From Streptomyces sp. CB00316 (GTDB lineage: Bacteria; Actinomycetota; Actinomycetes; Streptomycetales; Streptomycetaceae): a DNA stretch of 64,000 bases. The translations under genes and the position numbers were made by a program. Of the stretch, positions 1 through 7,900 are shown in pieces; position 1 is the first letter of the stretch, and every line of letters begins with the position of its first letter. The stretch is from positions 248,001 to 312,000 of the forward strand of contig NZ_LIXI01000008.1 in assembly GCF_001905595.1 (NCBI RefSeq), given 5' to 3'. Under the pieces are notes generated by a model that was not told the origin of the DNA, did no database searches, and saw only the letters and a list, made by a program, of their open reading frames with translations.

Positions 1-384
1 GCCGGCTCCACGACCCCGGACGGAGAGGTTCCGGAGCAGCCGGGAACCGGCGTGCACCCGCCCCCAGGAGCGACGAATTCGACTCATCCGTCGGCCAATC
101 CGCACCGGTCTGGTCCCAACTGCCTGCCGGTTGTGGCACTCTGGTGGCGACCGCCCCACCGGGCTCCCCCGTACCGGTGGGGCGGTTCTGTGCTCCCCCT
201 GTGGCCCGGCCCGTCCCCATGACGGTGTTTCAGGGCCGAACTGGGCCCGTTCCCTGCTTTCTCCAGCCGCTTTCGGCCAACTCGCGACAGCCGGCCGGAT
301 CGAATCCCTTCCCGCACGCATGAGGACTGGGCGGCCGGGCAGGCGAATAGACCTCATGGCCTACGACCAGGGGAGCGTGACGAG
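1..384. other. Region upstream of the sigma factor gene
   Basis: No gene is recognised here. Several frames are open, as is usual in DNA this GC-rich, but none carries a family motif. The stretch holds a strong hairpin at 150-186 and the leader of the sigma factor gene, with a purine-rich ribosome-binding site (GGGGAG) near 369-375. It could contain the tail of a gene entering from the left, but I cannot choose a frame. Confidence 0.5.
150..186 (+). terminator. Strong GC hairpin, probable terminator
   Basis: A perfect 13-bp inverted repeat (arms 150-162 and 174-186) encloses an 11-base loop. There is no clear U-tract, as is common for Streptomyces terminators. It probably ends transcription entering from the left edge and insulates the sigma factor gene. 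Confidence 0.55.
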
Positions 385-1260
385 ATGACGGCGCACACCG
401 CACAGACCACCGGTACCGAGCAGCGGAGGGGCACCACGGAGGACCTCCCGTGGATCGAGGACGCCGGGAAGGTCGCCCCCATGGACGCGCGAGCCCTGTC
501 GAAGGTCTTCTTCGACCGCCTCCAGGTTCTGGAGGAGGGCACGCACGAGTACCAGTACGCGCGCAACACCCTCATCGAGATGAACCTGTCGCTAGTCCGA
601 TTCGCCGCCAACCGCTTCCGCAACCGGGGCAGCGGCGACATGGAGGACATCATCCAGGTCGGCACGATCGGGCTGATCAAGGCGATCGACCGCTTCGACC
701 TCTCGCGGGAGGTCGAGTTCACCTCCTTCGCCGTCCCGTACATCGTCGGCGAGATCAAGCGGTTCTTCCGGGACACCAGCTGGGCCGTTCACGTGCCCCG
801 GCGCCTCCAGGAACTGCGGGTCGACCTCGCCAAGGCGAAGGAGTCCCTCGCGGGCGACCTCGACCGGGACCCCACGGTGCAGGAACTGGCCGAGCACCTG
901 GGGATGGACGAGGCGGAGATCACCGAGGGGATAGTCGCCTCCAACGGCTACACCGCGGGCTCGCTGGACATGCCGACCGACTCCTCGGAATCCGGCCCCC
1001 AGAACACCGGCGGGCGGACCTTCGCCGATGTCCTGGGCGAGCCGGATCCCGCAATGGAGACCGTGGAGAACCTGCACACCCTCGCACCCCTGCTGGGCGA
1101 ACTCGACGAGCGGGAGCGGCGGATCATCGACATGCGGTTCGGCCAGGAGCTGACGCAGGCCCAGATCGGTGCCGAGCTCGGGATCTCCCAGATGCATGTC
1201 TCGAGGCTGCTGAGCCGGATGCTGGGCAAGCTGCGCAGCGGGATGCTCGTCCAGGAGTGA
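385..1260 (+). CDS. RNA polymerase sigma factor, SigB/SigF family
   Basis: This 291-residue protein is an alternative sigma factor of the sigma-B/F/G group, which directs RNA polymerase to stress or developmental promoters in Streptomyces. Region 2 is seen in DIIQVGTIGLIKAIDRFD followed by FTSFAVPYIVGEIKR and a tryptophan in SWAVHVPRR. Region 3 includes DRDPTVQELAEHLGM. Region 4 is the C-terminal helix-turn-helix (DERERRIIDMRF, then LTQAQIGAELGISQMHVSR). Its length is normal for the family. The ATG at 385 has a ribosome-binding site about 10 bases upstream. No anti-sigma gene is adjacent; these factors are usually controlled by RsbW-type kinases, of which two candidates lie further right (29087 and 39009). 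Family is certain; the exact paralogue is not assigned. Confidence 0.93.
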   Translation: MTAHTAQTTGTEQRRGTTEDLPWIEDAGKVAPMDARALSKVFFDRLQVLEEGTHEYQYARNTLIEMNLSLVRFAANRFRNRGSGDMEDIIQVGTIGLIKAIDRFDLSREVEFTSFAVPYIVGEIKRFFRDTSWAVHVPRRLQELRVDLAKAKESLAGDLDRDPTVQELAEHLGMDEAEITEGIVASNGYTAGSLDMPTDSSESGPQNTGGRTFADVLGEPDPAMETVENLHTLAPLLGELDERERRIIDMRFGQELTQAQIGAELGISQMHVSRLLSRMLGKLRSGMLVQE

Positions 1261-1345
1261 CGGCGGGATACTCATCCGGGAATCATGAGACCCAACTCTC
1301 CGCAGGGGTGTCTGTTCGACGCGGTGGTCCGGCACCCGGTGACGG

Positions 1346-2119
1346 TCAGCTGAGGTCCCGGGCCGGGCGGGCGCCCTCGAGTACGGCCGTGTGCACGGCG
1401 CGGGCGATCCGTGCGCCCCAGGTGGAGCGGGGTCCGGCGAAGGGTTCGCCGCCGTGGGGCCCCGGTTCGGGGGCGGCGACGCACACGGCGTCCGTGGGGG
1501 TGCCCGAGCAGTCGAGTCCGGCGTCCAGGAGGGCCTGCACCTTGGCCTCGGTGGCGGTGGCGACGGCGTTGATCAGGGCGGCGTCGGAGAGGGCGGCGGG
1601 CAGCGTGAGGACGATGTTGACCGTGCCCGGCCAGTGCGGGGTACCGACTTCCACGTCGGGTACCGCCGCCCAGCCCCGTACGCCGAGACCCGTGGTGACG
1701 GTCGCGGTGGCACCGCCGTCGCGGCCGGTCGTGTACGCGGCGACGTCGGCGGCGGTCATCAGCCCGGCGCCGGGGCCGGTGAGCCCCTCGGAGGCGGCGA
1801 TCTCGGCGAGGTGGCGGTCCGGGTCGAGGCGCGGGTATCCGCCGGGGACCTGGGCGTTGAGGATCCAGCCACGGGGGCCGATGCCGCCGCCGAGCACCGC
1901 GCTGCTGCACACCCGCACACCCGGGCCCAGCCGCCACACGAGGTGGTGGAGGCGGTGGCCGTCCTCGTGCCGTTCGTGAAGTTCCGCGCGGGTTTCGCCG
2001 CACGGTTCCCCGCGCCGGGCGGGCAGCTGGACGCGTGCGGAATCGATGGCGCACCCCTGGTGGTTCGGCGGGACCGGCGATGGCCCGTCCTCCCGGGGCT
2101 GCCGTGCTCCGCCGATCAT
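1346..2119 (-). CDS. cbiZ: Adenosylcobinamide amidohydrolase (CbiZ family)
   Basis: CbiZ cleaves adenosylcobinamide to adenosylcobyric acid so that imported corrinoid precursors can be rebuilt into B12. The protein shows the family's glycine-rich start (VCSSAVLGGGIGPRGWILN), then the central block TTGLGVRGWAAVPDVEV, PGTVNIVLTLPAALSDAALI and the C-terminal CSGTPTDAVCVAAPEP and GARIARAVHTAVLEGARP. From the ATG at 2119 it is 257 residues; the true start may lie further in, because the first 40-50 residues look non-conserved. The link to B12 is strengthened by the cobalamin riboswitch and B12-transporter remnant about 1.3-2 kb upstream on the same strand, now separated from it by a gene on the opposite strand. 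Confidence 0.85.
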   Translation of the reverse strand: MIGGARQPREDGPSPVPPNHQGCAIDSARVQLPARRGEPCGETRAELHERHEDGHRLHHLVWRLGPGVRVCSSAVLGGGIGPRGWILNAQVPGGYPRLDPDRHLAEIAASEGLTGPGAGLMTAADVAAYTTGRDGGATATVTTGLGVRGWAAVPDVEVGTPHWPGTVNIVLTLPAALSDAALINAVATATEAKVQALLDAGLDCSGTPTDAVCVAAPEPGPHGGEPFAGPRSTWGARIARAVHTAVLEGARPARDLS

Positions 2120-2337
2120 ATGCGGGCCCCGCACCCACTCACCCGATTGGCGTAACTGATCCGGGAGCCGCTCAGCGGCGTCGTACGGGGCCAGCAGGGA
2201 CCGCGGGGTCTCCGGGGCCCCTCCGGCCGGGTGGCCGGGAGGTTGCGGCGTCCAACCGGATGAGGCGCGATGGAAGCCGGACGTGCCACATCTGGTGGAG
2301 CCACCCACAGGGCGCGCCCAGCGAGGAGGGTTCGGTT

Positions 2338-3279
2338 ATGGGAGCCGCTGACGGTTTCACGGATTCCGGAGAGCTCGACGGTCTGACCGTGTACGACAAC
2401 GACGGCGAGAAGGTCGGCAGCGTGGGCCGGGTGTACGTCGACGACGACACCGGCAAGCCCGACTGGATCACGGTCAAGACCGGCATGTTCGGCATGAAGG
2501 AGAGCTTCGTACCGCTCGCCGGAGCCCGTCGAGTGGGTTCCGACCTGCATGTCTCGCACTCCAAGGAAACGGTCAAGGAAGCGCCTCGCGTGGACGCGGA
2601 CGCGCACCTGTCCGTCGCCGAGGAGGAGGAGCTCTACCGGCACTACGGCCTGACGAGGAAGTCCGGCAACCTCGGTGACACCGGCAAGGGCACCGGTGCC
2701 GACGCCCGGACCGTCGCCGGAACCGGTGCCATGGGCGCGGCCGGAGCGGGTGCGGCGGGCACGGCCCGCGGCACGGGCGCAGCGCCGAACGCCAAGGCGA
2801 CCACGGACACCTCCGCCCGCCCGCTGGCGGGCGCGGGAGCGGGGACCCGGGCGGCCGACATGAGCGGCAAGCAGGAGATGATCCGTTCCGAGGAGCAGCT
2901 GCACGTCGGTACGGAGGAGTACGAGAGCGGCCGGGCGAGGCTGCACAAGTACGTGGTGACCGAGGAGGTCACCCGGTCCGTGCCCGTCTCCCACGAGGAG
3001 GTGCGGGTGGTCCGCGAGCCGCTGCGCCCCGGCGAGAAGGTGACCGGGACGACGGACTTCGGCGAGCAGGACGTGGAGGTCACCCTGCACGCGGAGCGCG
3101 CCACGGTCCGCAAGGAGGCCGTCCCCGTGGAGCGGGTCCGCCTGGAGACCAACAGGGTGACCGAGCAGAAGGAAGTCTCCGCCGAGGTCCGCAAGGAGAA
3201 GATCGACTACGGCGACGGGAAGGACATGGACACCGGCAAGGACACCGGTGGCGAGTTCGGGCGGGGACGCCGCCGCTGA
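2338..3279 (+). CDS. PRC-barrel and DUF2382 domain protein
   Basis: This is a 313-residue cytoplasmic protein of unknown mechanism, of a type common in Streptomyces and often stress-associated. Residues about 15-90 form a PRC-barrel (LTVYDNDGEKVGSVGRVYVD, then DWITVKTGMFG). Residues about 115-180 are an Ala/Gly/Thr-rich low-complexity linker. Residues about 180-300 form a DUF2382 domain with its charged valine-rich strands (RLHKYVVTEEVTRSVPVSHE, then VRVVREPL). The ATG at 2338 is preceded by GAGGAGG at 2322-2328. A strong hairpin follows the gene at 3327. PRC-barrels bind small ligands or partner proteins, but no specific partner is visible here. Confidence 0.88.
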   Translation: MGAADGFTDSGELDGLTVYDNDGEKVGSVGRVYVDDDTGKPDWITVKTGMFGMKESFVPLAGARRVGSDLHVSHSKETVKEAPRVDADAHLSVAEEEELYRHYGLTRKSGNLGDTGKGTGADARTVAGTGAMGAAGAGAAGTARGTGAAPNAKATTDTSARPLAGAGAGTRAADMSGKQEMIRSEEQLHVGTEEYESGRARLHKYVVTEEVTRSVPVSHEEVRVVREPLRPGEKVTGTTDFGEQDVEVTLHAERATVRKEAVPVERVRLETNRVTEQKEVSAEVRKEKIDYGDGKDMDTGKDTGGEFGRGRRR

Positions 3280-3326
3280 CGGCGCATCCCCGTTCGGCGG
3301 CCGGGAGGCCGCTCCCATGTCCTCGG

Positions 3327-3364
3327 CCTCCGGGCGGACCCGTGCCAACGGGTCCGCCCGGAGG
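3327..3364 (+). terminator. Terminator hairpin after the PRC-barrel gene
   Basis: A perfect 16-bp stem (arms 3327-3342 and 3349-3364) with a 6-base loop starts 48 bases after the stop codon of the PRC-barrel gene. It lies between convergent transcription units, so it may serve both strands. Confidence 0.8.
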
Positions 3365-3396
3365 GCTGTCCGGGACGGGACGGGGGGCGCCGGCGG

Positions 3397-3877
3397 TCAG
3401 CGGCACGGCCCTGGCCTCGCGGTCGGCGGCGCGGCGGGAACCGTACGGAGGGACCTCCGGCCGGCCCGTCCGGGGTGACGACCGCCCGGACCCCGTAGAC
3501 GTCCTCGATGAGCTCCTCGGTGATGACCTCGGCCGGGGTGCCGCCCGCGATCACCCGGCCGGCCTTCATCACGGTGATCCGGTCGCAGAACATCGCCGCG
3601 AGGTTGAGGTCGTGCAGGGCGATGACGCTGGTGAGGGGCAACTCGGCGACGAGGGCCGGCAGTTCCAGCTGGCGCTGGATGTCCAGGCGGTTGGTGGGCT
3701 CGTCGAGGAGGAGTTCGCGGGTGCGGTACGGGCTCCGTCGCCGCCGCCGCTGTTGTCCTTGCCGATGCCGTCGGCGGACGAGATGGTGGACCCGCCGCCG
3801 CAGGCGGTGAGCAGGACGACGCCGACCGCGAACAGGGCGGCGTCGCGTATCGGGGCAGGGGTGGCCTTGGGCAGCAC
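3397..3877 (-). pseudogene. Deletion-fused remnant of a B12 ABC transporter (BtuF start joined to BtuD end)
   Basis: Reading leftwards from a GTG at 3877, the sequence encodes a lipoprotein signal peptide (DAALFAVGVVLLTAC, lipobox LTAC) and the Ser/Gly-rich spacer of a substrate-binding lipoprotein. Near 3735 it passes, in another frame, into the last third of an iron/B12-type ABC ATPase: Walker B and D-loop (ELLLDEPTNRLDIQRQLEL), the H-loop (SVIALHDLNLAAMFCDRI), then GRVIAGGTPAEVITEELIED. Walker A, the signature motif and any permease are absent. The simplest reading is one internal deletion that removed most of btuF, all of btuC and two thirds of btuD from an operon under the upstream cobalamin riboswitch. 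The fused reading frame is broken, so no functional product is expected. Confidence 0.82.
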
Positions 3878-3944
3878 GGAGGACCTCGGTGTCTCTGGGC
3901 CCAGCCGCGGAGCCCGTCGTCCGATTCCCGTGCCCCGGTGCGGG

Positions 3945-4100
3945 GCGCGGGTGCCGGCAGGTCTTCGGACTCGGGTTCGTCCGGGCGGGACGCCTTCCCG
4001 GAGCACGTGTGTGCTCCAGTGGCCGTGGCCCCGCCCGTCCCCCTCACCGCTGCGCGTCAGTTCCGGTCTCGCACCGGATTCCCTGACCCCGTCGCTGGGG
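3945..4100 (-). promoter_or_regulatory. Cobalamin riboswitch
   Basis: Read on the minus strand, the region carries the conserved cobalamin-aptamer elements in order: GGGAA followed by a CCGGTGCGAGACCGG hairpin (about 4083 to 4060), ACTGACGCGCAGCGGTGAGG, the core GCCACTGGAGCAC (complement of 4011-4023), GGGAAGGCG, and the B12 box AGTCCGAAGACCTGCCGGCA (complement of 3953-3972). It sits 70-220 bases upstream of the lipoprotein start at 3877, as expected for repression of a B12 importer by adenosylcobalamin. Edges are approximate. The aptamer looks intact although its target is destroyed. Confidence 0.92.
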
Positions 4101-4219
4101 TTCGACTTGCCCCGGCGAGCTATCACGGGGCTTCGTGCAGCTCAGTGCCGGTGCGCGGACCACTCCCCCCGTGGGCCGGTGCGGCGCGGGGTCGTCCCGC
4201 CGCACCGGCCCGCCGCCCC

Positions 4220-5443
4220 TTACGGAGCCTGCAGCGCGATCACCGCGTTCTGTCCGCCGAACCCGAAGGAGTGGCTGACGGCCCGTCGTACGGGCAGTTC
4301 ACGCGGGACCTTGGTGACGCAGTCGATGGCGAACCCGGGGTCGGGCGCGTCCAGGTTCGCGATCGGCGGGACGATGCCGTGCTGGAGCGTCAGCACGGTC
4401 AGCCCCGCCTCGATGGCGCCGGCCGCCCCCATGCAGTGGCCCAGTACGCCCTTGGGGGCGGTGACGGGCGGCCGGTGCGGGTAGGCCCGGCCGATGAGGG
4501 CGGCTTCGGTCGCGTCGTTCAGGGGGGTCGAGGTCCCGTGCGCGTTGACGTGACCGACGTCCTCGGCCCGCCACCCCGCGTCGGCCAGCGCCGCGTCGAC
4601 GGCGGCCTGGGCGACCGCCCCGGAGGGGTGCGGGGAGGTCGGGTGGTGGGCGTCGGTCGTGGCGCCGGTGCCGGCCAGCATGGCTCGGGGGGCCGCTCCT
4701 CTGGCCCGGGCGTCCTCCGCCCGCTCCAGGACCATGATCGCGGCGCCTTCGCCCATGACGAGCCCGGCCCGGTCGGCGGCGAAGGGGCGGCAGAGGCGGG
4801 CGGGGTCCCCGTCTCGCAGGGCCGCCGCGCCGGAGCGGGCGAAGCCGGTCATGGCGACCGGGAAGACGATCGACTCGGTGGCTCCGGCGATCGCGATGTC
4901 GCACTGGCCCAGCGCCAGCATGTCGCGGGCAATTGAGAGGGCGGTCACCCCGGAGGAACAGGCCGTGCAGGGGGCGAGGCTGGGGCCCGTGGCCTTCATC
5001 TGGATGGCGATCTCGGCCGCGGGCATGCTCGGGATGGTGAGCAGGATGCCCGAGGGCGAGGTGGCCTCGGGGCCGCGCCGCTCCAGGGCGACGGCCTGTT
5101 CGGTGAGTCCGGCGGATCCCCCGCTGCTGGTGCCGACGACGACCGCGACCCGGGCGCCGTCCCAGTGGGCGGGGTCGAGCCCGGCGTCGGTCACCGCCTC
5201 CCGGGCGGCGAGGACGGCGAACTTCACGTACCGGCCCATGCGGAAGGCGTTGCGGCCACCGACCGCCTCGTCCAGGTCGATGCCGGAGACCGTGCAGGCG
5301 AAGTCGACGGCGCAGCCGTGCAGTTCGGGGACGGTGCGCGCGAGGGACTCCCCGCGGCAGACCCCGTCCCAGGTGGTGTCGGTGGTGTGGCCGGCCGGGG
5401 TGATCATCCCCAGGCCGGTGACGGCGATGGCGGGTCGGTTCAT
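4220..5443 (-). CDS. Beta-ketoacyl-ACP synthase II (FabF type)
   Basis: This 407-residue thiolase-fold enzyme elongates acyl chains by decarboxylative condensation with malonyl-ACP. The catalytic triad is complete: Cys162 in TACSSG, His302 in NAHGTSTPLNDA and His336 in KGVLGHCMGAAG. Because the nucleophile cysteine is present, it is not a chain-length factor. The C-terminal SHSFGFGGQN is intact. It closes the operon, and its ATG at 5443 overlaps the stop of the ACP gene by four bases (ATGA), implying translational coupling. The synthase at 7901 shares long identical stretches with it, such as IDLDEAVGGR and the HGTSTPLNDA region, so the two probably arose by duplication. The role is inferred to be making a short, specialised acyl chain. 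Confidence 0.9.
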   Translation of the reverse strand: MNRPAIAVTGLGMITPAGHTTDTTWDGVCRGESLARTVPELHGCAVDFACTVSGIDLDEAVGGRNAFRMGRYVKFAVLAAREAVTDAGLDPAHWDGARVAVVVGTSSGGSAGLTEQAVALERRGPEATSPSGILLTIPSMPAAEIAIQMKATGPSLAPCTACSSGVTALSIARDMLALGQCDIAIAGATESIVFPVAMTGFARSGAAALRDGDPARLCRPFAADRAGLVMGEGAAIMVLERAEDARARGAAPRAMLAGTGATTDAHHPTSPHPSGAVAQAAVDAALADAGWRAEDVGHVNAHGTSTPLNDATEAALIGRAYPHRPPVTAPKGVLGHCMGAAGAIEAGLTVLTLQHGIVPPIANLDAPDPGFAIDCVTKVPRELPVRRAVSHSFGFGGQNAVIALQAP

Positions 5444-5721
5444 CGGGTGTTGCTCACCGGCACCGCGCTGCCTGCCGCCTCGCCGCCGATGGCCGCGTCG
5501 ATGAACGCGGAGATGTCGGCCAGCGTGGCGTCCTTGTAGAGCTTCTCGGAGTCGGCGGCGACCCCCAGGGTCTCCTTGATGATGACGGCGAACTCGGCGA
5601 CCGCCAGGGAGTCCATCTCCAGGCTGTCCATCGTGGACTCCGGCAGGATTTCGGCTGCGGGCACCTTGAACGTCTCGGTCAGCACCTCGGTGATCTTCGG
5701 GTGGATGGTCTGGCTCTTCAC
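5440..5721 (-). CDS. Acyl carrier protein
   Basis: A 93-residue discrete carrier protein. The phosphopantetheine attachment serine is in EMDSLAVAEF (DSL motif), followed by the usual helix III region ADISAFIDAA. The GTG at 5721 is preferred because GAGAGGAA lies seven bases upstream; the ATG five codons earlier has no such site. It overlaps the following synthase by four bases and lies 88 bases after the acyl-CoA oxidase gene. It presumably carries the growing chain for the two FabF-like synthases and the oxidase. Primary-metabolism Streptomyces ACPs are normally in the fabD-fabH-acpP-fabF locus, so this is a dedicated secondary-metabolism copy. Confidence 0.9.
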   Translation of the reverse strand: MKSQTIHPKITEVLTETFKVPAAEILPESTMDSLEMDSLAVAEFAVIIKETLGVAADSEKLYKDATLADISAFIDAAIGGEAAGSAVPVSNTR

Positions 5722-5809
5722 GGTGTTTCCTCTCATCGGCGGCCTTATGGACGGCGGGTGGCGGTACGCACAGGCCCACCGCCGAAGTAACTGGATGGCG
5801 ATCTTCCGG

Positions 5810-7870
5810 TTACGCCCTGGGGTGAACCGATTCGTCTACGCTCACCTGCGGCTTCTCGAACCATCTCGACAGCACCGACGTGGTTCCCCAGTACGCCAGC
5901 AGCACTCCGCGGGTACCGAGCGCCGCCACCTTCTCGCGCAGCGGACGCCGCTTGCTGCCACAGGCGGGCCGCTGGAAATCCGCCGTGCGGGCCCCGGGCC
6001 CCCCCGCCCTGCGGTGCTGGTGCCAGGAGCCGTCCGGATCGTCGTAGGCGTCCGTGTAGCCGGGTCCGGCGATCGGCCAGTCCGACATCAGGCGCTCCGG
6101 CAGCGCGAACGACTTCACCAGGTCGGGCGCGTGCCGGGCCACGGTCGCGATGAGCCGCTCCACCGCGTCGGGCAGCGAGGACACCTGTTCGGCGGTCAGC
6201 CGTCCGGCCGCCAGCAGGTCGCCGCTGTTGCGGGCGATCCACCGGAGGGCGAAGAGCCGGTGCAGCTCGGTCAGCCGCTCACGGGCCGGCCCCGCGGACA
6301 GGGAGGCGGCGGCCTGCTCGTACGCCTCGCTCGCCTGCCGGTAGCCGTACGCCTCCACCCCGCGCAGCGCGGGTCCCGAGGCCGCGTTCCACCGGCCGAG
6401 CGGGTCGCCGGGCGGGGCGGAGCCGATCCGCTGGCGGGCGCGGTCGAACCAGATGTCCTCCAACGCCGCGAGCAGCCGGCCCAGGAAGCGGGGATCGTCC
6501 AGGTCGCCGGGCCCCTCCGTCTCCTCGTCGTCCCGGACCGTGACGCTGAACAGCATCTCGGCGGCGGCCTTGGCGTGGATGGCGAGGTTGTCGCCCTCGG
6601 CGGTGATGGCACCCTCGATGCCGGTGAACAGCTCGGTCATGCCGTTGTTCTCCAGCAGGCCCTGCGCCCCGCACCGCTCCCGGCACTCGACGATGACGCC
6701 CCGCGCCTGCCAGGTGATCCACCCCTTGGCGACGGCGACCAGGCGCTCGGCCTCGTCCCGGTCGGCGGCGGGGGCGGACTCCCAGCGGTCCAGCGCCCTG
6801 CGGTGGAGGAGGCTCATCGCGAAGACGGTGGCCATCGCCGCGGCAAGGGGGCCGTGGTGGGTGCGGTGCGCGTAGACGGGCACCCGTCGCGCCCTCCGCG
6901 ATCCGGAGACCAGCCGGTGCCCCGCGTACCGGATCGCGATGGCGAGGATGACCCGGGCGGAGCCCACCGCACAGGCGCTCATGGAGAGCTTGCCGGGGGT
7001 GACCCGCCCGATGGAGAGGAGGAACCGCCTTCTGCGGTTGGCCAGTTCGCTGGTGAACCGCCCGTCCGTGCCGATGCGTCCCTGCTCCCCGGCGAGCAGG
7101 GCCTCACGCGGGACGAAGTACCGGTCGAAGGAGGTGAGGCAGTGGTCGACCGGGGAGCCCATGCGGGCGGGCAGCCGCCGCACCCGTACGCCGGGCAGGG
7201 CGCTCACGGCGTCGGTGAGCGGGGCGAGGAAGAGGAAGACCCCGTGGTCGGCACCGTCGGCGAGGAGCCGGGCGGCCACCACACCGGTCTTGGGGCCGCC
7301 GGCGGGACTGGTGTTGGGCATGAACTTCTGAGCCCCGGCGTGCGGGGTGTGCAGGACGAAGCCGTCGCGTTCGCGGTCGTACGTCGCGGTCGTCTCGACG
7401 GCCGCCGCGTCGTTGCCGTGGGCCACCTCCGTACAGAGGAAGGTGCCGATGGACCGCAGGTCCAGGAAGTCCGAGAGGTCGCGCAGCGTACCCGTGTCGT
7501 GGTCGAGGAGGGAGCCGAGGAAGAGGTTGTAGTGGATACCCGCGACGGTGGTCAGCGCCGGGTCGACCGGGCCGAGCCATTCGTGCAGGGCGGCCAGGGC
7601 GCGGGGGTCGGCGGCCAGCCTCGCGCCGCTGTCCAGTGCGTCGTTGAGGATGCGGAGCCGGTGGTAGGAGAGCGCGAGCCGTTCGTCGGGAGTGCCGCCA
7701 CCGGAACGACGAAACGGTTCTGTTGTGAGCAGCCGCCGCCAGAACCCGTGCTCCCGGGAGAAGTTGTCGCCGTAGAGCACTCGGGTGAGCAGATCGTTCG
7801 TGTCGGGCTGGCGCGGTTTATGCGTGGATACGGTCACGACAGAGTAACGATCAAGGAACGGCGAGGACAC
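5810..7870 (-). CDS. Acyl-CoA oxidase, HxcO-like
   Basis: A flavin-dependent acyl-CoA oxidase of up to 686 residues, the right size for the family. The family's catalytic glutamate motif EGDN is at about residues 425-428 (GAITAEGDNLAI). Other landmarks are CTEVAHGND, AQKFMPNTSPAGGPKTGVVA and QGLLENNG. These enzymes desaturate acyl thioesters at the alpha-beta bond with oxygen as electron acceptor. In the calcium-dependent-antibiotic (CDA) cluster the relative HxcO acts on ACP-bound hexanoyl and also epoxidises it. Here the gene lies between the two FabF-type genes and beside an ACP, so an ACP-bound substrate is likely. The start is uncertain: the GTG at 7870 falls inside a hairpin, and a GTG at 7837 is an alternative. 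Confidence 0.82.
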   Translation of the reverse strand: MSSPFLDRYSVVTVSTHKPRQPDTNDLLTRVLYGDNFSREHGFWRRLLTTEPFRRSGGGTPDERLALSYHRLRILNDALDSGARLAADPRALAALHEWLGPVDPALTTVAGIHYNLFLGSLLDHDTGTLRDLSDFLDLRSIGTFLCTEVAHGNDAAAVETTATYDRERDGFVLHTPHAGAQKFMPNTSPAGGPKTGVVAARLLADGADHGVFLFLAPLTDAVSALPGVRVRRLPARMGSPVDHCLTSFDRYFVPREALLAGEQGRIGTDGRFTSELANRRRRFLLSIGRVTPGKLSMSACAVGSARVILAIAIRYAGHRLVSGSRRARRVPVYAHRTHHGPLAAAMATVFAMSLLHRRALDRWESAPAADRDEAERLVAVAKGWITWQARGVIVECRERCGAQGLLENNGMTELFTGIEGAITAEGDNLAIHAKAAAEMLFSVTVRDDEETEGPGDLDDPRFLGRLLAALEDIWFDRARQRIGSAPPGDPLGRWNAASGPALRGVEAYGYRQASEAYEQAAASLSAGPARERLTELHRLFALRWIARNSGDLLAAGRLTAEQVSSLPDAVERLIATVARHAPDLVKSFALPERLMSDWPIAGPGYTDAYDDPDGSWHQHRRAGGPGARTADFQRPACGSKRRPLREKVAALGTRGVLLAYWGTTSVLSRWFEKPQVSVDESVHPRA

Positions 7871-7881
7871 CCCTCGCCGTT
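7857..7881 (-). promoter_or_regulatory. Hairpin across the acyl-CoA oxidase start
   Basis: A perfect 10-bp inverted repeat (7857-7866 and 7872-7881) with a 5-base loop lies in the short gap between the upstream synthase (stop at 7901) and the oxidase. It contains the GTG at 7870. It could attenuate transcription within the operon, hide the start codon, or mean that translation begins at the GTG at 7837. Confidence 0.45.
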
Positions 7882-7900
7882 CCCGAACGGCCCTGCGGTG

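Noticed and set aside
450..1979. Plus-strand frame overlapping the sigma factor gene
   Set aside because: It is out of frame with the clear sigma regions 2-4 and is Arg/Gly/Pro-rich throughout.
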